Source: Candidatus Kapaibacterium sp. (GTDB lineage: Bacteria > Bacteroidota > Ignavibacteria > Kapaibacteriales > UBA2268). Taken from it: a stretch of 11,972 nucleotides of DNA. The position numbers were made by a program, and so were the translations under genes. The notes under the pieces are model-generated. The model searched no databases. It was not told the DNA's origin and saw nothing but the letters and a program-made list of their open reading frames with translations. The number at the start of each line of letters is the position of its first letter. The first letter of the stretch is position 1. Positions 1 to 6,420 of this stretch are shown one piece after another. The DNA lies in NCBI GenBank assembly GCA_027858275.1, contig JAQIDA010000293.1:1-11972 (forward strand), read 5' to 3'.

Positions 1-8
1 TCATAATA

Positions 9-1337
9 CTACTTCAGATTTGTGGGAAGTTCATTGCCTGATGCTCTGATTGCGCCTTTTATATCAGCTTTCAATAAGAGCACAAAGCCGATAATAAAGA
101 ATACTATCAGGGATAGTAAAGCAGCTCGAAACGATCCTGTATATTGCAATGTCAAACCAAACAAAAACGGGCCTATCAAACTTGTTCCTCTGTCGCTGAT
201 CTCATACAAACTGAAATATTCCGCTTCTTTTCCGGGCGGAATAACTTGTGAATACAGCGATCTGCTCAAGGCTTGAGTCCCGCCGAGAACTAAGGCAATC
301 GAAGCGGCGAGAGTGTAAAACTGTGCTACTGAATATGTGAATTGGTATCCGTACCATACTGATACGGTCCAAATTATTAAACTCAAGAGAATCGCGTTCT
401 TATTGCCTACTTTTTTTGCAATTTTGCTAAAAATCATCGCGCCGAGAAACGCAACAAATTGCACCATCAATATGACATTAATGTTCACCGCCGTACCAAA
501 GCCAAGCTCGTCCCCAAACAGCGCGGCACTGACAATTACTACTTGAACGCCTTCATTATAACATAAATACGCCAATAAAAAATACATAGTTTTGGGATAT
601 TTTTTGGCGTCTTTCACGGTTGAGACTAACTGTTTAAAACCAACAGTCAGCATTCTTTCACCTTTGGGAATTCCTACGGATGAACCCCTTACTTTTAGTG
701 TTATCATGGGAATAATCGTGAAAATTGCCCACCACATTCCTGCCGATGCCATGCTAATTCGAACAGCGACAGATTCCGACCAACCGAGTTCATTAAAATA
801 GGAGTACAAAACAAGATTTGCGGCAAGGACTACTCCGCCGCCGAGATATCCGAACGCCCAACCAATTGATGAGACAGCGTCTCTTCTGTCCGGAGGGGAA
901 ATTTCGTTCAAGAAGGCATTATACATAACAATGGAGGCGCCAAATGCTACATTGGCAATCAACAGCATCGCTCCGGCGAATAAGAAATTGTCGCCTTCTA
1001 TAAAATACATTGCCATGGTCGCCGCTGAACCAATATAAGCAAATACGCCGAGCAACAGCTTTTTCTGATTTGTGTAATCCGCTATAGCTCCGAGTATGGG
1101 CAAGGCAAAGAATTGAGCGACAAATGACAGGGATAAAACGTAGAAGAAAAATGATTCATGGTAAATCGGTATTCCGAGCAAGTGAACAAAGCCTGATGAA
1201 TCAGCAGCGGCTAAAGTGACTGATTTTAGATATGGGCCGAGAAAAACGGATATAACCGTTGTATAGAATGCTGAATTCGCTACATCGTAGAAATACCATC
1301 CGACTCGTTCTCTTTTGTTTGAATCCAAATTGTTCAC
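9..1337 (-). CDS. MFS transporter, UMF1/Atg22-like family
   Basis: A polytopic inner-membrane protein of about 442 residues, dominated by hydrophobic helices consistent with the 12-helix major facilitator fold. Two stretches identify the UMF1 (vacuole effluxer Atg22-like) group: the N-terminal WYFYDVANSAF segment near residues 14-24, and the near-C-terminal GGTQALSRSLYSQVIPPGKE segment around 351-370, followed by FSLYEISDRG. A middle signature, NEISPPDRRDAVSSIGWAFG, lies around 144-163. The family is thought to move small solutes, but bacterial substrates are mostly unknown, so none is assigned. The start is GTG, six codons after an in-frame stop, with no good ribosome binding site in front of it. 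It lies 98 nt downstream of rex on the same strand and could be read from the rex transcript. Family is confident; substrate unknown. Confidence 0.93.
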   Translation of the reverse strand: MNNLDSNKRERVGWYFYDVANSAFYTTVISVFLGPYLKSVTLAAADSSGFVHLLGIPIYHESFFFYVLSLSFVAQFFALPILGAIADYTNQKKLLLGVFAYIGSAATMAMYFIEGDNFLFAGAMLLIANVAFGASIVMYNAFLNEISPPDRRDAVSSIGWAFGYLGGGVVLAANLVLYSYFNELGWSESVAVRISMASAGMWWAIFTIIPMITLKVRGSSVGIPKGERMLTVGFKQLVSTVKDAKKYPKTMYFLLAYLCYNEGVQVVIVSAALFGDELGFGTAVNINVILMVQFVAFLGAMIFSKIAKKVGNKNAILLSLIIWTVSVWYGYQFTYSVAQFYTLAASIALVLGGTQALSRSLYSQVIPPGKEAEYFSLYEISDRGTSLIGPFLFGLTLQYTGSFRAALLSLIVFFIIGFVLLLKADIKGAIRASGNELPTNLK

Positions 1338-1395
1338 CGTTATATTAATCTGTTACTTTTTCTAATATTGGGAGATTTAATCAGTATCAGTTAAA

Positions 1396-1422
1396 TCGGG
1401 AGACCACACAGGGATCGACCTT
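1396..1422. repeat. Degraded copy of the GC-rich palindromic repeat
   Basis: This stretch shares the exact 12-mer GACCACACAGGG (1402-1413) with the repeat unit at 6388-6420 and has similar bases on both sides (TCGGGA before, TCGACC after). The right arm has drifted, so the hairpin seen in the better copies no longer forms fully. It sits just beyond the rex stop codon, in the gap before the MFS gene. It is read as a decayed member of the dispersed family. Confidence 0.5.
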
Positions 1423-1435
1423 TCAAACACGTTTT

Positions 1436-2092
1436 TTATTCAGAAGAACCGCGCTTCTCGGACAATCTTCTTGTAAGCAGAGCCAAACTCTGTGAAAATT
1501 GGGCATTTTCGACGATAACATCATCGGGAACTTTGAGATTGCGCGGGGCAAAATTCCAAATTCCTTTGATACCGCCTGCTACTAATAAATCTGCTGCCGC
1601 TTGAGCTGAGGATGCAGGGCATGTTATCACGCCTATTTCAACATTCAACTTCCCGGCGAGATCAACGAGCGTATCAACATTTAGTATTTCAATATTGTGC
1701 ATATATGTTCCGATTAGCTGTTCGTCTATATCGAATCCTGAGACTATATTGAGACCGTAACGATAGTAAAAATCATAACTCAGCATTGCTTTGCCGAGAT
1801 TGCCTACTCCGATCAGAAAAGCGTCCTGATGAGTATTCCAATCGAGGCAGAGCTTGATTGAGTCGATGAGTTCATCAACATCAAATCCTGTTTTCGGACG
1901 ACCTACAATTTCGGTATATTGAATATCTTTTTTGACTTGAGTCGCGTCGAGATTGAGTTCTTTGGCGATTTTGGGACTGGATATTCCCGTAATGCCCTTT
2001 TTTCTCAGATGAGTTAATAAGTGCAAATAGTGCGTCAATCTGCGCAAAGTAGGTTCGGGCATCCCCTTTTTCCCTTTAACAGGCATTCTCAT
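1436..2092 (-). CDS. rex: Redox-sensing transcriptional repressor Rex
   Basis: Rex is a cytoplasmic DNA-binding homodimer that senses the NADH/NAD+ ratio and represses fermentation, respiration and related genes until NADH releases it. The 218-residue product has the usual Rex length and order. Residues about 12-65 form an N-terminal winged helix (LRRLTHYLHLL, then SSPKIAKELNLDATQVKKDI and the GRPKTGFDV wing). A Rossmann NADH-binding domain follows, with GVGNLG at 95-100, the acidic strand end GFDIDE near 119-124, and the C-terminal ENAQFSQSLALLTRRL helix. Two starts are possible: ATG at 2092, and ATG at 2086, two codons later. GGAG lies only 2 nt before the first but 8 nt before the second, so 2086 may be the real one. 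The small unknown gene is 73 nt upstream, and the MFS gene follows. Confidence 0.96.
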   Translation of the reverse strand: MRMPVKGKKGMPEPTLRRLTHYLHLLTHLRKKGITGISSPKIAKELNLDATQVKKDIQYTEIVGRPKTGFDVDELIDSIKLCLDWNTHQDAFLIGVGNLGKAMLSYDFYYRYGLNIVSGFDIDEQLIGTYMHNIEILNVDTLVDLAGKLNVEIGVITCPASSAQAAADLLVAGGIKGIWNFAPRNLKVPDDVIVENAQFSQSLALLTRRLSEKRGSSE

Positions 2093-2127
2093 CTCTCCGT
2101 TAGTTCATTGAAATACAGGCAACAGCT

Positions 2128-2144
2128 TTGTAACGAGTTATGAA
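2128..2144. promoter_or_regulatory. Possible Rex-type operator upstream of rex
   Basis: TTGTAAC and GTTATGAA face each other across two bases, giving an imperfect inverted repeat about 36 nt before the rex start. Rex sites in other bacteria are 16-18 bp palindromes of the TTGTGAA/TTCACAA kind, and rex is often autoregulated. The match is partial and the region is AT-rich, so this is a weak suggestion. Confidence 0.2.
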
Positions 2145-2165
2145 AAAGATAATATGATTTTCAGT

Positions 2166-2465
2166 TTAATGTCCGGCACATCTGTGACAATGTGAGGATT
2201 CTTTTTTAACTGTATAATTATCTTTTAATTCAAACATCCAATTGCAGAAATCCATAACATAATTCACATACTCAGGGTTGTTTGATTCTTCGATTGCGCT
2301 TGTATAAGCTGAAAGTTCCTGAAGAAATGTATTTTTTTCGTCTTTTTTACAAATTTGGTCTAAGTGCTTTTCAAATTCTCCGTGCAGAGCGATTAATTCG
2401 TTTTTACAATTTTTTCCGTTTGCCAATTCACCTAATAGTCTCTGAAAATCCTGAACAGCTTGCAT
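2166..2465 (-). CDS. Hypothetical protein with a His/Cys C-terminal tail
   Basis: I do not recognise this 99-residue protein. It looks soluble, mostly helical and acidic-to-neutral, with no signal peptide or membrane segment. Five cysteines are spread along the chain. The end is distinctive: after a Lys/Glu/Ser linker the last eight residues are HCHRCAGH, which offers two Cys and three His and could bind a metal. The motif is not a c-type haem site, because the residue after CxxC is Ala rather than His. The ATG start has AAGGA about 7 nt upstream. The gene precedes rex (73 nt gap) on the same strand, so a redox- or metal-linked role is possible, but this rests only on position and on the tail. 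Confidence 0.75.
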   Translation of the reverse strand: MQAVQDFQRLLGELANGKNCKNELIALHGEFEKHLDQICKKDEKNTFLQELSAYTSAIEESNNPEYVNYVMDFCNWMFELKDNYTVKKESSHCHRCAGH

Positions 2466-2482
2466 CGTTATTCCTTATGTTT

Positions 2483-2525
2483 ATATTTTAAAATATTTTC
2501 AATTCTGATAAATTACGAAATTATA
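2483..2525 (-). promoter_or_regulatory. Candidate promoter/operator region of the small gene and rex
   Basis: On the minus strand there is a perfect TATAAT hexamer (2520-2525), about 55 nt before the start at 2465. I cannot find a good -35 partner at normal spacing. Between it and the gene lies a perfect 14-bp palindrome, ATATTTTAAAATAT (2483-2496), 17 nt upstream of the start codon. Both could occur by chance in such AT-rich DNA. Confidence 0.25.
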
Positions 2526-2556
2526 GATTGTTGGCAAAGGTGGTGATTGATATAAA

Positions 2557-2591
2557 ATAAAAAAAAGACAGCAATGTGAAACTGCTGTCTT
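2557..2591 (-). terminator. Rho-independent terminator of the DPP5-like gene
   Basis: AAGACAGCA (2565-2573) pairs with TGCTGTCTT (2583-2591), giving a perfect 9-bp stem with a 9-nt loop. On the minus strand the stem is followed directly by a run of T. It lies 56 nt beyond the peptidase stop codon and separates that gene from the downstream small gene and rex. Confidence 0.8.
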
Positions 2592-2602
2592 ATATTCAAT
2601 CA

Positions 2603-2634
2603 GATGTCCTATACTCAAGAAAGTGTAGGACATC
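2603..2634. other. Long hairpin between the DPP5-like stop codon and its terminator
   Basis: GATGTCCTATACT (2603-2615) and AGTGTAGGACATC (2622-2634) form a 13-bp stem with one G-T pair and a 6-nt loop. It starts 13 nt after the peptidase stop, and no T run follows it directly, so it is not itself a standard terminator. It may protect the mRNA 3' end, or it may be a remnant of a mobile-element end. I cannot distinguish these. Confidence 0.6.
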
Positions 2635-2647
2635 GAAAACCACCGAA

Positions 2648-4735
2648 CTATTTCTTAGTATACTTATCTAAGAACTCGAAGAATTCTGAACTCCAGATAA
2701 TGAATTCCTGCGCGTGAGCAATGAAGTGGGTTTCTTCGGGGAATATTAATATTTTGGAGTCGATTCCTTTTACTTGTGCTACTGTGAAAGCTTCTAAACT
2801 CTGCGTGTAAGGCACTCTGAAGTCATTTTCTCCGGTTGAGATCAGGATAGGTGTGTCCCATTTGTCGGCAAATTTATGCGCTGAGTGTTCTTCGTAGAAT
2901 TTTTTGTTTTTCTCTTCCCAATACGGACCGCCGTTTTCCCAATTCGGGAAGAAGAGTTCTTCTGTCGAGCCGTACATACTTTCCATGTTGAAAACACCGC
3001 AATGTGAGATAAACGCTTTGAAGCGTCCTTCGTGATTGCCCGCGAGCCAAAATGCGGCATATCCGCCGGCGCTTGCTCCGAGAGCGCAGAGTCCGTCGTT
3101 ATCCACATAAGATTCCTTGGCGAGTTCATCGGTCGCGGCTAAGATGTCTTGCATCGGCATTCCGCCCCAGTCACCGCTGATGGCGTTGTTCCATTCCTGA
3201 CCAAATCCGGGAAGACCGCGGCGATTAGGCAACAAGACTACATAGTCGTTCGAAGCCATCAGGAAATAATTCCAACGATAATGGAATCTCTGACCGATCA
3301 TAGACTGAGGTCCGCCCTGGCAATATGTAATCATCGGGTACTTTTTGTTCGGATCGAAATTCGGAGGATATACAATCCAGCACATAACTTGTTTGCCGTC
3401 AGTGCTTGTGATCCAACGTTCCTCGGTCTTGACTTTATTGATATTACTCATCAAGTCTTCGTTGGCGTTTGTGATCTGTTCAACGGAATTATCCGCCAAA
3501 TTCAATTTGTAAAAGTCCAAAGGCTCAATCATGCTTTGGCGACCGATAATCAGGAAAGTACCGTCCGCGCTTGCCGCGAGACCGCTGCCGTAGTTATAAG
3601 CGTCTTCGGCGAGAGTTTTCCATGAACCGTCTTCGACCATGATCTGATACGGGTGAACTGCACCTGAATCTTCGGCGCAGAAATAGAGAGATTTACTGTC
3701 GGCTGCCCATACTGTTTGCCCAACCCACTGATCCAGTGTTTTTGACAATTCGGTAATTTCTTTTGTTTCGCGATTCATTAGCATGAGGCGATGGCGGTCT
3801 GATTCAAAACCATTGTGTTCCATACTGTTGAATGCCAGCCATTTGCCGTCCGGGGAGTAGAGAGGGTTCATATCATAGCCGAGTAATTCCGGAGTAAGAT
3901 CAATCGCCTCTCCCCCGCCTACTGATACTAAGTATAATGCTGAATTTGTATTTTCAGCGAATTTTTCACCTTTTTTGCAAGTATAGATAAGTTCTTTGGA
4001 ATCGGGTGACCATGCAATTTGTTCTCCGCCGCCGAAGGGTTTCAGAGGTGTATCGTGCGGTTCGTCGACTGTCAAATCTTTAGCATCGCCGCCGGTTGAA
4101 GGGATCACGAACAAATGTGAACGATTTTCATCTTCCCATACATCCCATGCGCGAATCGGAATTTTGTCATACATTCTGACTTTTGCTTTAGGGTACTGCG
4201 GATATTTTTCGGCTACAGTGCTGTGCATTTTCACATCGGAAGTGAATGAGAACATTGTGCCGTCAGGTGACCAAGCCATATTTTCCGCGCCGTTTTCGGC
4301 TTTTGTGATCTGTTTGGCTTTTCCGTTCGGGAAATCCATAACATAGATTTGCGGAGCGTCGCCTTTTGTTGAGATATAGGCTATCTGTTTGCCGTCGGGT
4401 GACCAACGGGCATTGAATTCAGAAGCTTCATCTGTAGTAATCTGCGTGATTTTCTTATCTTCCAAAGAAATCACATAAATATCATTAGAGATTTTATTAG
4501 CTTCGATATCCGGAGTTCCCATTCTGTATAGCAGATATTTGCCGTCCGGTGACAGTTGAGGATCGCTCTGACGTTTGACTGACATAAGGTCTTCGGCTGT
4601 GAAATTGTGCATTCCGACAACTTCGTTTTTATCTGCAGTTTCTGCGCCCTGCTGATCAGCGTCTGTTTTCTTTTCACAAGAGATTATTGCCATAGACAAC
4701 AAAGCCGCGAAAAAAAGTAGAGATATTTTTTTCAT
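2648..4735 (-). CDS. dpp5: S9 family peptidase lipoprotein, dipeptidyl peptidase 5-like
   Basis: A 695-residue secreted serine peptidase of the prolyl oligopeptidase (S9) clan, predicted to remove dipeptides from imported or extracellular peptides. The N-terminus is a lipoprotein signal with Cys20 as lipidated residue, followed by a charged linker. Residues about 45-430 form a beta-propeller with repeated SPDGK/WSPDG motifs (near 62, 112, 156, 242 and 294). The alpha/beta-hydrolase domain follows from about 440, with YCQGGPQ, NRRGLPGFGQEWN and ISGDWGG. The triad is visible: Ser555 in GASAGG, Asp638 in GENDFR, and His670 in EETH. Length, triad spacing and the surrounding motifs match the DPP5 type described from Porphyromonas gingivalis, where it works in peptide utilisation. 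The ATG has AAAGGAA upstream. It is divergent from the phosphodiesterase-fold lipoprotein. Exact specificity is inferred. Confidence 0.95.
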   Translation of the reverse strand: MKKISLLFFAALLSMAIISCEKKTDADQQGAETADKNEVVGMHNFTAEDLMSVKRQSDPQLSPDGKYLLYRMGTPDIEANKISNDIYVISLEDKKITQITTDEASEFNARWSPDGKQIAYISTKGDAPQIYVMDFPNGKAKQITKAENGAENMAWSPDGTMFSFTSDVKMHSTVAEKYPQYPKAKVRMYDKIPIRAWDVWEDENRSHLFVIPSTGGDAKDLTVDEPHDTPLKPFGGGEQIAWSPDSKELIYTCKKGEKFAENTNSALYLVSVGGGEAIDLTPELLGYDMNPLYSPDGKWLAFNSMEHNGFESDRHRLMLMNRETKEITELSKTLDQWVGQTVWAADSKSLYFCAEDSGAVHPYQIMVEDGSWKTLAEDAYNYGSGLAASADGTFLIIGRQSMIEPLDFYKLNLADNSVEQITNANEDLMSNINKVKTEERWITSTDGKQVMCWIVYPPNFDPNKKYPMITYCQGGPQSMIGQRFHYRWNYFLMASNDYVVLLPNRRGLPGFGQEWNNAISGDWGGMPMQDILAATDELAKESYVDNDGLCALGASAGGYAAFWLAGNHEGRFKAFISHCGVFNMESMYGSTEELFFPNWENGGPYWEEKNKKFYEEHSAHKFADKWDTPILISTGENDFRVPYTQSLEAFTVAQVKGIDSKILIFPEETHFIAHAQEFIIWSSEFFEFLDKYTKK

Positions 4736-4870
4736 TTCAAATTCCTTTTATATTTAAATAATGAACGTTTTTTTATCTTGTTTGGCAATTTATATAAAAA
4801 TTTGGACAGAAGTATATATTTTTTCTGATTTTTTTTGTATTTTCAAAATAATCATAATATTGGAGAAATC
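4736..4870. promoter_or_regulatory. Divergent intergenic region between two lipoprotein genes
   Basis: This 135-nt very AT-rich gap must hold the promoters of both flanking genes. TTGGCA/TTGCCA-like and TATATAT sequences are present around 4791-4822, but none gives a clear pair at 16-18 nt spacing. The only clear elements are the ribosome binding sites: AAAGGAA before the peptidase on the minus strand, and TTGGAGAA before 4871 on the plus strand. Confidence 0.4.
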
Positions 4871-5743
4871 ATGTTGAAAAACAGACTGTCTTTTCTGCTT
4901 TTGATATTTACACTCGTTTTTGTTTCATGCACAGACAGCAAAGAGACGTTTAATGATACGCAGCTGACTGTCGGGACATTCAATATCGCGTGGCTCGGAG
5001 ACGGGATTAAAGACATGAGACCTCGCAGCAAGACTGATTACATACATATTGCCGAGGTGATACTTGAAACCGGAGCGGATGTTTTGAGCTTGCAGGAAAT
5101 TGAAAATGATGATGCTTTAGATATTATTATCACGAATTTGGACGGATTTGATTATAAGATATTCGAGGTCTCCGGATCGATGAATATCGCGCTGTTGTAT
5201 AAAGATTTTATAAATATTGAAGACTGTTCGGTTTATTATCCTTTGATGCTTATTGAGGGAAGACATCGACCGGGACTTTATACTGAATTCAGCGTGAACG
5301 GATTCCGCTGCAAAATGCTCGGTGTTCATTTTAAATCAACTTCGCGATACGATGATACTGAAGAACTCAGGGTCAAATCAAGACAGGAGCGATCTGAACA
5401 AGCGGAGATTGCTTCTCTGTGGGCGGACTCAGTGCTGCAAGCTGATAATATCCCGATCATTATTGCGGGAGATTTCAATGATTATCCGGGACGCATAAAC
5501 GATTACACTCTGTCCGCATTGAGCGAGAACGACTCTTTGACTTTCCTGACTGAGGGAATGAAAAGTTGCAAATTCGAATACGGTTATTCGATTGATCATA
5601 TCGCGGTAAGTCCAAAATTGAAAACTATGTATATGGACGCGAGCCGGCGCTGCTATGATATTTATTCGGCATATTCTGATGTGGATGTTGCGAAAATCTC
5701 TGATCATTGTCCGGTGACTGTCAATTTGGATATATCAAATTAA
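4871..5743 (+). CDS. Endonuclease/exonuclease/phosphatase-family lipoprotein
   Basis: A 290-residue exported lipoprotein with the Mg-dependent phosphodiesterase fold shared by DNase I, exonuclease III and sphingomyelinases. The signal peptide ends in VFVSC, with Cys20 as the lipid site. All family motifs are present: TFNIAW with Asn38, LQEIE with Glu76, GVHFKS with His153, AGDFND with Asp201 and Asn203, the DHI motif at 242-244, and SDHCPV with Asp278 and His279. The active site therefore looks intact. Substrate (nucleic acid, phospholipid or sugar phosphate) cannot be read from the sequence. An open frame extends upstream to 4835, but ATG 4871 is chosen because GGAGAA lies just before it and the signal peptide begins there. 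Transcription is divergent from the DPP5-like gene, so nutrient scavenging at the cell surface is a plausible but unproven common theme. Confidence 0.9.
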   Translation: MLKNRLSFLLLIFTLVFVSCTDSKETFNDTQLTVGTFNIAWLGDGIKDMRPRSKTDYIHIAEVILETGADVLSLQEIENDDALDIIITNLDGFDYKIFEVSGSMNIALLYKDFINIEDCSVYYPLMLIEGRHRPGLYTEFSVNGFRCKMLGVHFKSTSRYDDTEELRVKSRQERSEQAEIASLWADSVLQADNIPIIIAGDFNDYPGRINDYTLSALSENDSLTFLTEGMKSCKFEYGYSIDHIAVSPKLKTMYMDASRRCYDIYSAYSDVDVAKISDHCPVTVNLDISN

Positions 5744-5855
5744 AAAAAATTCGAATATTAATATGATTTAGTATTTTGAAATTCATTATATTTACACGAT
5801 TGATGAATTGGAAAAACAGAAATATATTTTTAAGAAATAATAACGAAGGTTGGTC

Positions 5856-6200
5856 ATGGCTTTTTTCAATATTACTGAAGATAAAGATTATTTAATATTC
5901 AATCCTGCCGGCGATTTTATTGGCGGTGAAGAAACTGAAAGCCTGAAAGAAGCGCTTCGCGACAGAGCTAAAAAACAGCCGAATAAGATCATTATTAATT
6001 TGACGGATGTTAGTTATATCGACTCCGCTGCTCTTGGTATGCTGTTGTCTGTCAATGCTTATATCGACAGAGAAGGCGGCAAAATGGCTATTTACGGAGC
6101 AAATGATTATACAAAAAATCTATTCTCAGTAACAAGATTAAATCTTGTTTTGAAAATAGTTGAATCTCTTGACGATGCTGTCAAGAATATTTTGGGATAG
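5856..6200 (+). CDS. STAS-domain protein (anti-anti-sigma factor type)
   Basis: A 114-residue single-domain cytoplasmic protein of the SpoIIAA/RsbV kind. In the known systems such proteins bind a kinase/anti-sigma partner and are switched off by phosphorylation of one serine. The signature is IINLTDVSYIDSAALGMLL, and Ser57 in the DSAALG turn is the expected phosphorylation site. The length fits a lone STAS domain. ATG 5856 is preferred over an in-frame TTG at 5850 because GAAGG lies 6 nt ahead of it. It appears to be transcribed alone, 112 nt after the phosphodiesterase gene. No kinase, phosphatase or sigma factor lies nearby, so its partners must be encoded elsewhere. Other STAS roles, such as lipid-transport MlaB-like or gas-sensing stressosome proteins, are possible but less similar. 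Confidence 0.9.
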   Translation: MAFFNITEDKDYLIFNPAGDFIGGEETESLKEALRDRAKKQPNKIIINLTDVSYIDSAALGMLLSVNAYIDREGGKMAIYGANDYTKNLFSVTRLNLVLKIVESLDDAVKNILG

Positions 6201-6216
6201 AATTGCTCATTTTAAT

Positions 6217-6249
6217 GTAGGGGCTGCCGGCTTTGTGGTTGCCCGGCGC
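6217..6249 (-). repeat. GC-rich palindromic repeat, unit 1 (inverted copy)
   Basis: This unit begins GTAGGGGC (6217-6224), the reverse complement of the GCCCCTAC that ends units 2 and 3. It finishes TTGCCCGGCGC (6239-6249), which is perfectly inverted at 6339-6349. Its own arms are GGGC-T-GCC and GGT-T-GCCC, with one mismatch. It starts 17 nt after the STAS stop codon. Paired with units 2 and 3 it could also form a large fold-back across about 90 nt. Confidence 0.7.
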
Positions 6250-6338
6250 GGAACTGCATATTCGGATTATACACGAAATCAAAAAACAGCGCTTTTTTCA
6301 AACAAATAACAGAAATTCTAAATTCCCATTATTTGAAT

Positions 6339-6370
6339 GCGCCGGGCAATCACGGGATTGCCCCTACGAT
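6339..6370 (+). repeat. GC-rich palindromic repeat, unit 2
   Basis: GGGCAATC (6344-6351) and GATTGCCC (6356-6363) form a perfect 8-bp stem with a 4-nt loop. The unit is flanked by GCC on the left and CTACGATTTTT on the right. It has the same orientation as unit 3. Its stem differs from unit 3 at positions where both arms have changed together. The T run after the stem makes it terminator-like for the STAS transcript. Confidence 0.75.
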
Positions 6371-6387
6371 TTTTGTGGATTTTGTGT

Positions 6388-6420
6388 GCCGGGCGACCAC
6401 ACAGGGTGCGCCCCTACGAT
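6388..6420 (+). repeat. GC-rich palindromic repeat, unit 3, overlapping the argD stop
   Basis: GGGCGACC (6391-6398) pairs with GGT-G-CGCCC (6405-6413), with one bulged G. CCTACGAT and a T run follow, as after unit 2. The CTA at 6414-6416 is the argD stop codon read on the other strand, so the repeat reaches into the gene. Repeats with a closely similar GGGCGACC/GGTCGCCCCTAC core are dispersed in many unrelated bacterial genomes, which fits a mobile or REP-like element. Confidence 0.75.

Noticed and set aside
2166..2190. CHRCA as a c-type haem attachment site
   Set aside because: The motif needs His right after CxxC; here it is Ala, and the protein has no export signal.
3149..3625. Open frame of 158 codons antisense to the DPP5-like gene
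   Set aside because: It has no ribosome binding site or recognisable domain, and it lies wholly within a confidently identified gene; it reflects that gene's codon pattern.
6217..6420. CRISPR array
   Set aside because: The units are short, in mixed orientation, unevenly spaced and divergent; there are no cas genes.
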